DNA of 64,000 nt from Paraglaciecola sp. L1A13 (GTDB taxonomy: Bacteria; Pseudomonadota; Gammaproteobacteria; Enterobacterales; Alteromonadaceae). Position numbers and translations under genes: made by a program. The DNA is taken from NCBI RefSeq assembly GCF_009796745.1, contig NZ_CP047024.1:2418001-2482000 (forward strand). The letters are read 5' to 3'. Below the pieces are notes generated by a model. It saw nothing but the letters and a program-made list of their open reading frames with translations. It was not told where the DNA came from and did not search any database. This document shows positions 1-9,290 of the stretch, piece after piece (the stretch's first letter is position 1; each line of letters starts with the position of its first letter).

Positions 1-461
1 TCGTGCCGCTCTTCAAGTGTATCAATAACGCGAGTCGTGCCATTAATGAATGGACCTTCTTCGTCACTGGTAATCAGAAAGGCAATTGAACCACTGTGAC
101 TTGGGTACTTTGTCACAAACGCTTTAGTCGCGACTAGCATTGCTGCTAAACTTCCTTTCATATCGGCAGCGCCACGCCCATATATTTGACCATCGTGTTC
201 AGTTGCTACAAACGGAGGGAATATCCATTTTTCGGCTGGGCCACTTGGCACTACATCTGTATGCCCAGCAAAGCAAAATAGGGGACCTGAATCGCCTTTT
301 CGTGCCCACATATTAGTCGTATCTTCAAACACCATCGCCTCAATTTTGAACCCTAAAGGATTGAGATAATCTGCCATTAGTTGCTGACAGCCAGCGTCAT
401 TTGGTGTGACCGACTGACGGTTAATTAATTCTTTGGTTAGTGCTAATACTTCACAGCTCAT
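1..461 (-). CDS. dapE: Succinyl-diaminopimelate desuccinylase, N-terminal part (runs off left edge)
   Basis: M20-family metallohydrolase that cleaves N-succinyl-LL-diaminopimelate to LL-diaminopimelate and succinate in the cytoplasm, for lysine and peptidoglycan. Only the first 153 residues are inside the window; the family is about 375 long. The zinc ligands His67 and Asp69 (H-T-D), the bridging Asp100 in [10 protein letters not shown] (95-104) and the D-E-E-G at 133-136 with the general base Glu134 are all visible. The ATG at 461 overlaps the stop of the upstream yffB gene by four bases (ATGA). The same gene pair occurs in E. coli, so the two are probably translationally coupled. Confidence 0.95.
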   Translation of the reverse strand, partial: MSCEVLALTKELINRQSVTPNDAGCQQLMADYLNPLGFKIEAMVFEDTTNMWARKGDSGPLFCFAGHTDVVPSGPAEKWIFPPFVATEHDGQIYGRGAADMKGSLAAMLVATKAFVTKYPSHSGSIAFLITSDEEGPFINGTTRVIDTLEERH

Positions 462-802
462 TTAAACATCTCTTGGTATACGGCATCTTTAAATCCAACA
501 ATGTGATGGTCTTGATGGATCAGTAGGGGGCGCTTTATTATCGCAGGCGCTTCAAGCATCAAAGCGAGCGCAGTGTCTTTATTTAAGTTTTCCTTTTGCG
601 CATCTGATAATTGACGGAATGTCGTACCGCGTTTATTCAAAAGCGTTTCCCAGCCCACAACGGATTCAACGTCCGCCAACCATTTAGGATCTAAACCATC
701 GGCGCGATAGTCATGAAATTGATATTCTATATCATTCGAACTTAACCATTTTCGTGCCTTCTTAATGGTGTCGCAATTTTTTATACCGTACATAGTGGTC
801 AT
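458..802 (-). CDS. yffB: Spx/ArsC-family thioredoxin-fold protein YffB
   Basis: A 114-residue ArsC/Spx/MgsR-like protein with a thioredoxin fold. The N-terminal redox Cys10 sits in the family motif KNCDTIKKA. The C-terminal half has the IIKRPLL segment with the cis-proline of the fold and the GF motif typical of the family. E. coli YffB is a glutathione-dependent thiol-reductase-like protein of uncertain role. The gene lies directly upstream of dapE with a four-base overlap, an arrangement conserved in gammaproteobacteria. True arsenate reductase activity is unlikely, because the longer ArsC arsenate-binding motif and any ars neighbours are missing. Confidence 0.9.
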   Translation of the reverse strand: MTTMYGIKNCDTIKKARKWLSSNDIEYQFHDYRADGLDPKWLADVESVVGWETLLNKRGTTFRQLSDAQKENLNKDTALALMLEAPAIIKRPLLIHQDHHIVGFKDAVYQEMFK

Positions 803-1027
803 TGTTTATTCATCACCTGATAATAGAACTTAGCCGTTAACTATAACGAGATTGGGCCGCTAGCGTAAAGAGGAAAACCAGTTTAGTCGTGAATTTGTCG
901 CGAATATCCATCAGCTGTTTTTCTTTCGTTGATTTCACTATCGTTTCGTTATGAGGTAGTTGATTTTTATTGTGTATTAATTTGCCTTAAGGCTTTTAAT
1001 CCTAGTTTTGTACCACACATTATATAA

Positions 1028-1801
1028 ATGAACTTTTCAAAACGCTTATCCAACAGTATTTTAGCCAGTAGCGCATTCGTGGTGTTGCTATGGTGTATCA
1101 AATCCGCTGAGATTTTGTTCTCACTGGATTTACATATGTTTGCTGTATACCCTCAAAAGCTAAATGGTGCGCTGGGAATTGTCACGGCACCGCTGATTCA
1201 TGGCTCGCTTGAACATATTTTCAGTAATAGTCTGCCATTGTTAGTGCTGTTAACCGCGCTCCTATATGGTTATCCGCGCTCGCGAGTGCGTGTACTCTTA
1301 AGCGTATGGTTATTGTCAGGCCTTGGCGTGTGGATTTTTGCTAGGGACGCATACCATTTAGGCGCCAGTGGGATCAGCCACGGGATCTTCTTCTATTTAT
1401 TGGTGGTGGGAATATTACGCAGAGATAAGTCCTCAGTGGCTATTATGATGATTGCGTTTTTTATGTATGGAGGAATGACAATGAGTATTTTCCCCCGAGA
1501 GCCCGGTATTTCTTTTGAGTATCATTTATTTGGCGGTATAAGTGGGGCTCTGGTCGCATTATTTTGGTATCGGCTAGACCCTAAACAGCTAGATAAGCCC
1601 TATCCGTGGGAGCAAGACTTAAGTGAAATAGACGATCCTATTATTGGCGATGAGTGGCGTGATACAGGTGGTGATACAGCATTAAATGAACAGACTAATC
1701 CTAATTTTCAAGCAGCGCCTGTTCGGGATTCTAGTCAAGTAAATGACCAATTAGTTGACGATTCAGATAATCATGATTCCAACGATAAACCTTATCCATA
1801 G
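1028..1801 (+). CDS. Rhomboid-family intramembrane serine protease
   Basis: A 257-residue multispanning inner-membrane protease of family S54. The catalytic serine is Ser114 in G-A-S-G (112-115). The partner histidine is His166 in Y-H-L-F-G-G in the last membrane segment. The helix-2 motif with His58 and Asn67 (HGSLEHIFSN), which forms the oxyanion environment, is also there. Hydrophobic stretches near 12-35, 68-82, 86-105, 112-130, 136-155 and 164-181 fit a six-helix core. After residue 182 an acidic, Asn/Asp-rich cytoplasmic tail of about 75 residues follows; it has no recognisable domain and looks disordered. The substrate cannot be predicted. It is a single gene, with more than 200 bases of non-coding DNA on each side. 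Confidence 0.9.
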   Translation: MNFSKRLSNSILASSAFVVLLWCIKSAEILFSLDLHMFAVYPQKLNGALGIVTAPLIHGSLEHIFSNSLPLLVLLTALLYGYPRSRVRVLLSVWLLSGLGVWIFARDAYHLGASGISHGIFFYLLVVGILRRDKSSVAIMMIAFFMYGGMTMSIFPREPGISFEYHLFGGISGALVALFWYRLDPKQLDKPYPWEQDLSEIDDPIIGDEWRDTGGDTALNEQTNPNFQAAPVRDSSQVNDQLVDDSDNHDSNDKPYP

Positions 1802-2042
1802 CAATCAAAGATGTTTTATATACATTGTGAAATTAAGACAAGTATAGAGAGTGTCTAACGTCAGAATTTAGTTATGCGTAACCAAAATTTCTTTTCATAT
1901 TAACCTCAACTATTTATATACCCAACCGATTGGTCATTCATATATAAGGGTTACTGTTTGTTTTAACTCAACTTTTCCCTAGGCTTTTTAGGGACAATCC
2001 AGTAGTATGCTGTTTAATGTTAATTATTTGTAATGATTTGAT

Positions 2043-2492
2043 ATGCTGGATTTTAATTACTTTTTTAGAGTGCGTTATGGTGAGTGTGACGCACAAAGTG
2101 TGGTCTTCAACGCGCGTTATGGCGACTATGTGGATATCACCATGACGGAATATTTCAGAGCCTTTTATGGCGGTTTCGATATGTTGATAAAACAAGGTGT
2201 CGACACGCAAGTCGTAAATTTAAATATCAATTGGAAATCATCTGCTCGCTTTGATGATATTGTGCGTGCAAGTGTAACAGTTCAAAAGGTCGGTAATACT
2301 TCCTTCACATGCCAGGTATTGTTATTCCATCATGCGACTGACAGGCTAATTGTCAGTGCCGACATAACTTATGTATGCGTGGACGCTGAAACGTTCAGTA
2401 AAGTGTCGATTCCCGATTCGTTGAAAGACGCATTTTCTACGCCAGCTCACGCTGTGTTGATTAATCATGCTGGCGTGACGCTTGTTGATTAA
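2043..2492 (+). CDS. Acyl-CoA thioesterase, hotdog-fold (4HBT type)
   Basis: A 149-residue single hotdog domain of the 4-hydroxybenzoyl-CoA thioesterase/YbgC type. The signature near the N-terminus, R-Y-G-E-C-D with Asp16 followed by V-F-N-A-R-Y, carries the catalytic aspartate and the start of the long central helix. It should hydrolyse acyl-CoA or acyl-ACP thioesters in the cytoplasm; chain length and physiological substrate cannot be read from sequence. It stands alone: the flanking rhomboid and sugar-transport genes are separated by 240 and 500 bases and show no pathway link. Confidence 0.85.
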   Translation: MLDFNYFFRVRYGECDAQSVVFNARYGDYVDITMTEYFRAFYGGFDMLIKQGVDTQVVNLNINWKSSARFDDIVRASVTVQKVGNTSFTCQVLLFHHATDRLIVSADITYVCVDAETFSKVSIPDSLKDAFSTPAHAVLINHAGVTLVD

Positions 2493-2515
2493 ACGCGTAA
2501 CTCATAGTTAATTAC

Positions 2516-2573
2516 CACGAGTAGTGCAATATTGAATTTGGCATAATACTACATTGATATTATGCCACTCGTG
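2516..2573. repeat. Composite inverted repeat downstream of the thioesterase gene
   Basis: The arms GGCATAATA (2540-2548) and TATTATGCC (2558-2566) are perfect and separated by nine bases. Outside them CACGAGT (2516-2522) pairs with ACTCGTG (2567-2573). The 3' arms are contiguous, while the 5' arms are separated by 17 bases. No T-run follows, so it is not a standard intrinsic terminator; it could be a transcript-end stabiliser. Confidence 0.5.
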
Positions 2574-2777
2574 ACACACATCTTATGTAACCAACTGGTC
2601 TACCGCGTTAATCTTCGATTAGCAGTACTCGTACGTCCTAGCAAAAAAAATCTGGTTTAAAATCATTCTGTAATATCGCGTTAAACGTTGATCACTCGCC
2701 GCTAGGTTTATTCATAATCTAGTGAATATACCGATATTTACCCCGCGCATCTCAACCTTAATAACCGTGAACAGGGC

Positions 2778-2791
2778 TGAATACGTATGCA
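2778..2791. promoter_or_regulatory. Candidate LacI-family operator
   Basis: TGAATACGTATGCA is a 14-base near-palindrome (one mismatched pair) with the central CpG typical of LacI-family operators. It lies about 200 bases upstream of the transporter start and is the best candidate target for the LacI regulator encoded at 6274-7293. The assignment to that regulator is inference. Confidence 0.5.
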
Positions 2792-2994
2792 AAAACTTGT
2801 TTCCATATTGTTACAAAGGATAGTCTTACAACTACGGCGACTAACTATTTATTAACATAGATCGCCCTGACCAATAAGACTAATCCTGCGTGTATATCAA
2901 TCACGCTTTTTTTAGCTAACGGAACGTTATTGTGCGAGCACGTAAACGCCTGTAATTTGCCTTCTAATAATAAGTATTTTAAAGAGACACATAC

Positions 2995-4503
2995 ATGCAG
3001 CAAACAAAACCACAGTTAAGCTTTTGGCAAATTTGGAATATGTGCTTTGGCTTTCTCGGCATTCAATTTGGTTTTGCTTTGCAGAATTCCAACGTAAGCC
3101 GGATATTTGAATCCCTTGGCGCCGATTACAGCAATTTAGCTGTTTTATGGGTCGCCGCGCCTATTACTGGTTTAATCATCCAGCCTATTATTGGTTATCT
3201 AAGTGATAATACTTGGAACCGATTGGGGCGTAGGCGTCCTTATTTCCTATGGGGTGCCATTGCGGCGAGTGGCGCTTTGTTTATTATGCCAAATTCTCCA
3301 ACCTTGTGGTTTGCTGCTGGTATGCTTTGGATAATGGATGCGTCTATTAATGTTTCCATGGAACCATTTCGAGCATTTGTAGGAGATATGCTTCCACCTA
3401 AACAGCGTGCTACTGGCTATGCAATGCAAACCTTCTTTATTGGCGTAGGGGCGGTAGTCGCTTCTGCGTTGCCTTGGATGATGACGAATTGGTTTGATAT
3501 ATCGAATATTGCCGAACCTGGCGTAGTGCCCGATTCAGTAAAGTTTTCGTTCTATGCGGGTGGCAGTATATTCTTCGTCGCTGTGCTGTGGACAGTGGTG
3601 TCAACCAAAGAATATTCACCTGAAAAGTTAGCAGCGTTTGAAGCCGCACAGGCCCAAATCAGTGCGTATAATCCCCCTATTGTTTCTGCCAGAAGTGCAA
3701 AGCAGTATTTAATGGGAGGCAGCGCCTTTACCGTGATTGGTTTGATACTGTTGGCTATCATCTTTATTAACATCGAAGCATTAGATAAAAACTTATATAT
3801 TCTGGCTGGGGGGCTAATAGCGTTTGGTTTATGCCAATTTATTGGCAGTTATATGGTCCATAAAAGCCATACTAAAAATGGATTTGCCCAAGTGCTCGGC
3901 GATCTGTTTGCTATGCCCCAAGCGATGCGTCAACTAGCAGTGGTTCAGTTTTTCTCATGGTTTCCACTATTTGCTATGTGGATTTATACCAACTCTGGGG
4001 TAACGTCACATCATTATGGTACTAGAGACACAAGTACTTTAGCCTATAACGAAGGTGCAGATTGGGTGTCAATATTGATGGCGACGTACAATGGTGTATC
4101 TATCATCGCCGCCATCGTTATTCCATTTGTGGTACGAAAACTCAACTTACAATATGCCCATATGATTAACTTGACCTTAGGCGGAATTGGATTTATCTCA
4201 TTCTGGTTTGTTCGCGATCCTGCTTGGTTGGTATTATCTATGGTAGGCGTGGGTTTCGCTTGGGCGTCTATTTTATCCGTGCCTTATGCCATATTAGCGA
4301 ATGTGCTACCGAGTAACAAAATGGGGGTCTACATGGGTATATTCAATTTTTTTATCGTTATTCCCCAGATACTCGCAGCCAGTATCTTAGGTTTTCTGAT
4401 AAGCAAAGTATTTGATAACCAACCTATATTTGCTTTAGTCATAGGTGGTTGCAGTATGTTGATTGCAGGTGTTATGACTCTGCGTGTTAAAATTCCACAA
4501 TAG
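2995..4503 (+). CDS. MFS sugar transporter, SLC45/MalT-like (maltose/maltodextrin uptake)
   Basis: A 502-residue inner-membrane major-facilitator protein with about twelve hydrophobic segments. The loop after helix 2 reads D-N-T-W-N-R-L-G-R-R-R-P-Y (71-83), the signature shared with sucrose/H+ symporters and the SLC45-like maltose transporters common in Alteromonadales, Shewanella and Xanthomonas. The next gene, 21 bases downstream, encodes a GH13 amylase lipoprotein, and a LacI regulator lies convergently after it. Uptake of maltose or maltodextrins by cation symport is therefore the likely role. The exact sugar is inferred from context. A purine-rich AAAGAGA precedes the ATG. Confidence 0.85.
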   Translation: MQQTKPQLSFWQIWNMCFGFLGIQFGFALQNSNVSRIFESLGADYSNLAVLWVAAPITGLIIQPIIGYLSDNTWNRLGRRRPYFLWGAIAASGALFIMPNSPTLWFAAGMLWIMDASINVSMEPFRAFVGDMLPPKQRATGYAMQTFFIGVGAVVASALPWMMTNWFDISNIAEPGVVPDSVKFSFYAGGSIFFVAVLWTVVSTKEYSPEKLAAFEAAQAQISAYNPPIVSARSAKQYLMGGSAFTVIGLILLAIIFINIEALDKNLYILAGGLIAFGLCQFIGSYMVHKSHTKNGFAQVLGDLFAMPQAMRQLAVVQFFSWFPLFAMWIYTNSGVTSHHYGTRDTSTLAYNEGADWVSILMATYNGVSIIAAIVIPFVVRKLNLQYAHMINLTLGGIGFISFWFVRDPAWLVLSMVGVGFAWASILSVPYAILANVLPSNKMGVYMGIFNFFIVIPQILAASILGFLISKVFDNQPIFALVIGGCSMLIAGVMTLRVKIPQ

Positions 4504-4524
4504 CCGGATGGGACCAAACGATTT

Positions 4525-6255
4525 ATGAAGATGTATTCAACTGAGTATTTTACTGCTAATCATATTTGCACAGGTGTAACTGGATTAGCGTTCGCAATCG
4601 TCCTTGCTGGGTGCGGTACCACACACAACAACATGGCTAAGCCCACACATATACAAGAGACCGCGCAATTTTACGGAACTAACAATCCATTTGTAAAAGA
4701 AGCGGTTTATTTCGTGATGACTGACCGCTTTGTCGATGGCGACGAAAGTAATAATTATCCAGAGCAAGGTGGGAGTCTTCCTAGCTTCGACTTACCGCTT
4801 TATGGACAAAATGGCGCAAAGGCTAATGTCGGTTACTTAGGCGGAGACTTAAAAGGCGTATTAAACAACGCACAGTACATTAGTGATATGGGCTTTACTG
4901 CGGTCTGGCTAACGCCAATAGTGGACAACCCAGATCAACAATTTTCTGGTGGTGAATCGATTGGCTATGGTGGTGCGTTTAAAGACGGTGGTAAAACGGG
5001 GTATCACGGTTACTGGGCTGCAAATTTTTACAAAATTGATGAGCACTATCCATCCGCTGCTCTGAGCTATAAAAACTATACTGATGAAATGCGCCAGCAA
5101 TATGGATTGAAAACAGTATTTGATGTAGTCGCAAATCATGGTTCTCCCTCATTTACGATGCCAATGAAGCAGCCAAAATTTGGTCAGCTTTACGACCAAA
5201 ATGGACAATTAGTTGCTGATCACCAGAACCTGCCTCCAGAGCAACTTGACCCCTACAATCCCTTACATCGTTTCTATCACAACACACCTGACATCATGCA
5301 ATTGTCTAATTTGAATGAAGATAATGAGGCTCTTCGAAATTATCTAATTAATTCTTATTTATATTGGATAGAGCAGGGAGCTGATGCTTTTCGTATCGAC
5401 ACGATTAAACACGTCCCTCATCACTTTTGGCAAGAGATGGCTGCACGAGTGCGTGCCGTTCATCCAGACTTTTTTATGTTTGCCGAAAGTTATGATTACA
5501 ACGCCAATTTCATTGCCCAACATACACTGACTAAAAATGGAGGGATAAGCGTTTTAGATTTCCCCGGTCAAAAGGCCATCACCAGTGTATTTCAATCCCC
5601 TGATAGTGATTACAGCCAGTTGTTATCGTACTTGCACTTAACACATGGGCCTTACGCCAATCCTTACGAATTAACCACTTTTTACGATAACCATGATATG
5701 CCACGAATGGACGCAACGGATAACGGTTTTATTGACGCCAACAATTGGCTTTTTACCAGTCGCGGAATTCCTGTTGTTTACCAAGGGTCAGAAATGGGGT
5801 TTATGCGCGGTAAAGCTGAGCACCAGGGTAACCGCAACTACTTGGGGCAAGAGAATATTGATAGGGCGAAAACCCATCCAATACACTCACAACTATCCGC
5901 AATTGCTAACGTTAGAAAATCGCTGCCTGCGCTGCAAAATGGATTACAGGTAAACCTTGAATTTTCGGGTGAACATGCGGCATTTTTCCGCGTAATACAA
6001 CGTGATGATATGGCGCAAACTGCATTGGTTTTACTTAATAAAGGTGATGACGCATATCGTTTTAAGATAACTAAATATTTGCAAAGTGGTCTATGGTCAG
6101 AAGTCCGCTTTAAGGAAGAAAGCCAAGATCTGAAAGAAGGTAGTGCTTTAATTAGCATTGTTGATGGCCACAGCGTTAAGGTCTGGGTACATGAAGGTCA
6201 AGTAACAGACCCCTTAATGCTAAAAGAATTAACACGATTGATGAAATTTAAATAG
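4525..6255 (+). CDS. GH13 alpha-amylase-family lipoprotein (cyclodextrin/maltodextrin-active type)
   Basis: A 576-residue glycoside hydrolase family 13 enzyme. The N-terminus has a hydrophobic segment and a lipobox L-A-G-C ending at Cys30, so it should be lipid-anchored in the envelope. The (beta/alpha)8 motifs are complete: region I D-V-V-A-N-H (200-205), nucleophile Asp292 in F-R-I-D-T-I-K-H, acid/base Glu321 in F-A-E-S-Y, and transition-state Asp391 in Y-D-N-H-D-M-P-R. The last motif resembles cyclodextrin glucanotransferases and maltogenic amylases, but no starch-binding or CGTase D/E domains follow. It probably cuts alpha-1,4-glucans or cyclodextrins into sugars imported by the transporter 21 bases upstream. 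The exact product is not predictable. Confidence 0.88.
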   Translation: MKMYSTEYFTANHICTGVTGLAFAIVLAGCGTTHNNMAKPTHIQETAQFYGTNNPFVKEAVYFVMTDRFVDGDESNNYPEQGGSLPSFDLPLYGQNGAKANVGYLGGDLKGVLNNAQYISDMGFTAVWLTPIVDNPDQQFSGGESIGYGGAFKDGGKTGYHGYWAANFYKIDEHYPSAALSYKNYTDEMRQQYGLKTVFDVVANHGSPSFTMPMKQPKFGQLYDQNGQLVADHQNLPPEQLDPYNPLHRFYHNTPDIMQLSNLNEDNEALRNYLINSYLYWIEQGADAFRIDTIKHVPHHFWQEMAARVRAVHPDFFMFAESYDYNANFIAQHTLTKNGGISVLDFPGQKAITSVFQSPDSDYSQLLSYLHLTHGPYANPYELTTFYDNHDMPRMDATDNGFIDANNWLFTSRGIPVVYQGSEMGFMRGKAEHQGNRNYLGQENIDRAKTHPIHSQLSAIANVRKSLPALQNGLQVNLEFSGEHAAFFRVIQRDDMAQTALVLLNKGDDAYRFKITKYLQSGLWSEVRFKEESQDLKEGSALISIVDGHSVKVWVHEGQVTDPLMLKELTRLMKFK

Positions 6256-6256
6256 T

Positions 6257-6286
6257 ATAAAAAAGTGGAGCCGCTAGGCTCCGCTT
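6257..6286 (-). terminator. Intrinsic terminator of the lacI-type gene, overlapping its last codons
   Basis: AAGTGGAGCC (6263-6272) and GGCTCCGCTT (6277-6286) pair over ten bases with one G-T, leaving a four-base loop. On the minus strand the stem is followed by a run of T (6258-6264). The regulator's stop codon lies in the loop, so the ascending arm is coding sequence. Confidence 0.8.
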
Positions 6287-7293
6287 GATTGTCGTACAAC
6301 TAGATCAACTGGCATAAGATAATGTTCTACTTTCTCACCGGCTATTAGTTTAAGTAAACTATCGACCAATATCTCACCGGCTAAAATTGTATCTTGCTTT
6401 ACTGTGGTCAATGCTGGATTGGCGAAGCTAGCCACTGGCACATTATCAAAACCAACAACGGCAATCTGTTCAGGGATAGCGATATTATTAGCGCGAAGTG
6501 CACCTAGTACACCGATGGCGATTAGATCGCTAGCACACACGATTGCATCAATATGTGGGTGGTTTTTTAATAACGTCAATGTGGCTTCATAGCCAGAATC
6601 TTCGGTTGAAATAGCATCTTGCTGCACCGCTTTTTGTTCCACATTAGCGAGCTTAAGTGCTTTTTGGTGGCCGTTATAGCGCGCGAAGAATTCCGGAGAG
6701 CGGATGTCAGCACCTCCAATAAAGGCGAATCTACGTCGACCTAAGCCTAATAAATGTTGGGTAATGTCGTAGCCTCCTTGAAAATTATCGCAACCAATAG
6801 ATACGCCTGGATGCTCATCATCTAGCGCACCCCATCTAACAAAATGGGTATGCTGCGCCTCTAACTGACTTAGTTTGGTGCAGTATTCGGTATAATCACC
6901 GTAACCAAGTAATATAATACCGTCCGCTTTATTGGAATCTTCGTAGTCAGCATGCCAGTCGTCACTTAAGTTTTGAAAAGAGATCAGTAAATCGTAACCC
7001 GCCTTAGCAGACGCACGGGTAATGCTACCCAGCATAGATAAAAAAAACGGATTAATAAGAGAGTTGTCGGACGTAGGATCTTCAAATAATAACAGCGCTA
7101 AGGTCTTACTATGCTGACGCCTAAGATTGCTGGCATTTTTATCAACCTTGTAATTTCGCTCCCGCGCAATTGCTTGTACTTTTTCGCGGGTTTCCTTGTT
7201 AACCAACGGACTATTTCGAAGTGCCCGTGACACCGTAGACTGCGATACACCTGCTTGATGGGCTATATCGAACGATGTAGCTTTTTCTTTCAT
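6274..7293 (-). CDS. LacI-family transcriptional regulator (probable maltodextrin regulator)
   Basis: A LacI/GalR-type repressor. The N-terminal helix-turn-helix reads F-D-I-A-H-Q-A-G-V-S-Q-S-T-V-S-R-A-L, followed by a hinge and a periplasmic-binding-protein-like sugar-sensing domain (about residues 60-335). I prefer the ATG at 7293, preceded by AGGT/AGAGGT and giving 339 residues with the usual distance to the HTH; a longer start at 7320 would add nine residues. It converges on the transporter-amylase pair, 18 bases apart. A LacI-like palindrome lies upstream of that pair, so it most likely represses those genes until a maltodextrin effector is present. Confidence 0.88.
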   Translation of the reverse strand: MKEKATSFDIAHQAGVSQSTVSRALRNSPLVNKETREKVQAIARERNYKVDKNASNLRRQHSKTLALLLFEDPTSDNSLINPFFLSMLGSITRASAKAGYDLLISFQNLSDDWHADYEDSNKADGIILLGYGDYTEYCTKLSQLEAQHTHFVRWGALDDEHPGVSIGCDNFQGGYDITQHLLGLGRRRFAFIGGADIRSPEFFARYNGHQKALKLANVEQKAVQQDAISTEDSGYEATLTLLKNHPHIDAIVCASDLIAIGVLGALRANNIAIPEQIAVVGFDNVPVASFANPALTTVKQDTILAGEILVDSLLKLIAGEKVEHYLMPVDLVVRQSSGA

Positions 7294-7527
7294 TACCTCT
7301 GACCTTATTCGACGACACAAGAACGATATACCAAATGTAAATAAGAGTTATACACTAGCAAGCCACTGAAATCCGCAACTAAATTTAATCAAGTTTGTAG
7401 CAATAGCTATATCATCCTCAAACTTAAGTAATTGATTTTGCGTATTTATAATCTGTACTATTATGACGCCGAAGATATATTTCATTGGTGTTTCAGGTAA
7501 TAAAAGGACTTTGCCAAGGAAGAATAC

Positions 7528-7536
7528 TGGTATAAT
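7528..7536 (+). promoter_or_regulatory. Probable glnS promoter with extended -10
   Basis: TGGTATAAT is a perfect extended -10 element, 40 bases upstream of the glnS start. A -35 match is weak, as is normal for extended -10 promoters. The gene has the ribosome site AGGGGT about eight bases before its ATG. Confidence 0.6.
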
Positions 7537-7576
7537 ATCCGCTGTTTTCAAAGTGCTAGCGTAGGGGTAATTATTA

Positions 7577-9253
7577 ATGGCCGAGACCGAGAGTCGTCCG
7601 ACCAATTTCATTCGTCAAATCATCGATAAAGATCTGCAATCTGGTTTACATAAGCAGGTTCATACACGGTTTCCGCCGGAGCCAAATGGTTATCTGCATA
7701 TAGGCCATGCCAAGTCTATTTGTTTGAACTTTGGTATCGCCGAGGATTATCAAGGCCAGTGTAACTTGCGCTTTGATGATACCAATCCTGACAAGGAAGA
7801 TATTGATTACGTTAATGCCATTAAAAAAGACGTAAAATGGCTTGGTTTTAATTGGCAGGGCGAAGCCCGTTATTCATCCAATTATTTCGATCAATTACAT
7901 GCTTTTGCTATTGAGTTGATTGAGAAAGGCTTAGCTTACGTTGATTTTTCAAATCAAGAGCAAGTACGCGAAATGCGTGGCACTCTCACGCGCCCTGGTT
8001 CTAACAGTCCTTATCGTGATACCTCTATCGAGGAAAATATCAGTCAGTTTAGTAAGATGAGAAACGGTGAGTACAAAGAAGGCGAATGTTTGCTGCGCGC
8101 TAAAATTGATATGGCGTCACCATTTATGTGTATGCGCGATCCCGCGTTATATCGGGTGAAATTTGCTCACCATCATCAAACTGGTGACAAGTGGTGTATT
8201 TATCCCATGTACGATTTTACTCATTGTATTTCAGATGCCATTGAGGGAATAACCCATTCTTTATGTACATTGGAATTCCAAGACAATCGTCGCCTGTACG
8301 ATTGGGTACTGGAAAACATCACAATTGATGTTGTGCCTCGTCAATACGAATTCTCTAGACTTAACCTTGAATACACTGTTTTAAGTAAACGTAAGCTTAT
8401 TCAGCTAGTTGAAGAAGAATATGTTAATGGTTGGGACGACCCTCGTATGCCCACTATTGCAGGTCTTCGTCGTCGAGGTTTCACTGCCGCTTCAATTCGT
8501 GAGTTTTGTAAACGTATCGGCGTAACCAAAATGGATAATATGGTTGAAATGGGGATGCTTGAAGCTCCCTTACGTGATGAATTGAACGAAAATGCGCCTC
8601 GCGCAATGGCAGTATTAGAGCCTGTTAAAATTATTATTGAGAATTATCCCCAAGATAACTCTGAGACGCTAGTCGCGCCAAATCACCCAAATCGTCCAGA
8701 AATGGGCAGCCGAGAGGTGCCTTTTTCTCGAGAGATTTATATCGAAGCTGAAGATTTTCGTGAAGAAGCCAACAAGAAATTTAAGCGTTTAGTGTTGGGC
8801 AAGGAAGTTCGCTTACGCAATGCCTATGTGATCAAAGCATTACGGGTAGAAAAAGACGAGCAAGGTAATGTCACAACGATTTACTGTGAGTACGACGCAG
8901 ATACATTGGGTAAAGACCCAGCTGATGGTCGTAAAGTGAAAGGGGTTATCCATTGGGTTTCTGCCGCACACGCTGTTGCTGCAGAAATTCGTTTATATGA
9001 CAGCCTTTTCTCCGTCGCCAACCCAGTGGCGGAAGAAGATTTTTCTGCATGTATCAACGCGAACTCGCTGACCATCAAACAAGGTTGGGTTGAACCTAGT
9101 CTAACGTCTGTTGAGTTAGTTCCAGATGAAATTCATGCTTATCAGTTTGAGCGCACGGGGTATTTCTGTTTCGATAAAGACAGCACCTCAGAAAAGTTGG
9201 TGTTTAATCGCACGGTTGGTCTGCGCGATACTTGGGCTAAAATTGGCGATTAA
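7577..9253 (+). CDS. glnS: Glutaminyl-tRNA synthetase
   Basis: Class I aminoacyl-tRNA synthetase charging tRNA-Gln with glutamine in the cytoplasm. At 558 residues it matches the usual length of about 555. The ATP-binding HIGH motif is at 41-44 in [12 protein letters not shown], and the KMSKS-equivalent reads V-L-S-K-R-K-L at 268-274. The C-terminal anticodon-binding beta-barrels are complete. The gene is monocistronic, with an extended -10 promoter upstream and a strong terminator downstream. Confidence 0.98.
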   Translation: MAETESRPTNFIRQIIDKDLQSGLHKQVHTRFPPEPNGYLHIGHAKSICLNFGIAEDYQGQCNLRFDDTNPDKEDIDYVNAIKKDVKWLGFNWQGEARYSSNYFDQLHAFAIELIEKGLAYVDFSNQEQVREMRGTLTRPGSNSPYRDTSIEENISQFSKMRNGEYKEGECLLRAKIDMASPFMCMRDPALYRVKFAHHHQTGDKWCIYPMYDFTHCISDAIEGITHSLCTLEFQDNRRLYDWVLENITIDVVPRQYEFSRLNLEYTVLSKRKLIQLVEEEYVNGWDDPRMPTIAGLRRRGFTAASIREFCKRIGVTKMDNMVEMGMLEAPLRDELNENAPRAMAVLEPVKIIIENYPQDNSETLVAPNHPNRPEMGSREVPFSREIYIEAEDFREEANKKFKRLVLGKEVRLRNAYVIKALRVEKDEQGNVTTIYCEYDADTLGKDPADGRKVKGVIHWVSAAHAVAAEIRLYDSLFSVANPVAEEDFSACINANSLTIKQGWVEPSLTSVELVPDEIHAYQFERTGYFCFDKDSTSEKLVFNRTVGLRDTWAKIGD

Positions 9254-9290
9254 GTGATAAATATTTAGCTGCAATATTTTATCGTTTCAA

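Larger units (their letters stand above)
2493..2994. other. Intergenic region upstream of the maltodextrin genes
   Basis: 502 bases without a convincing gene. It holds a composite inverted repeat (2516-2573), a 19-base sequence at 2594-2612 that recurs at 10253-10271 upstream of the lipase gene, a LacI-type palindrome at 2778-2791 and a short repeat TAACG-GAA-CGTTA at 2917-2929. These signs make it the control region of the transporter-amylase operon. Confidence 0.6.

Noticed and set aside
957..1027. GCCTTAAGGC palindrome followed by TTTTAA upstream of the rhomboid gene
   Set aside because: Stem too short and AT-rich to be a terminator, and no gene of that orientation ends there.
1968..2210. 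80-codon minus-strand frame opposite the thioesterase gene
   Set aside because: Antisense shadow of a clearly real gene; composition is not protein-like.
7348..7611. 87-codon minus-strand frame between the LacI regulator and glnS
   Set aside because: It overlaps the glnS start and promoter, shows no family resemblance and has no ribosome site.
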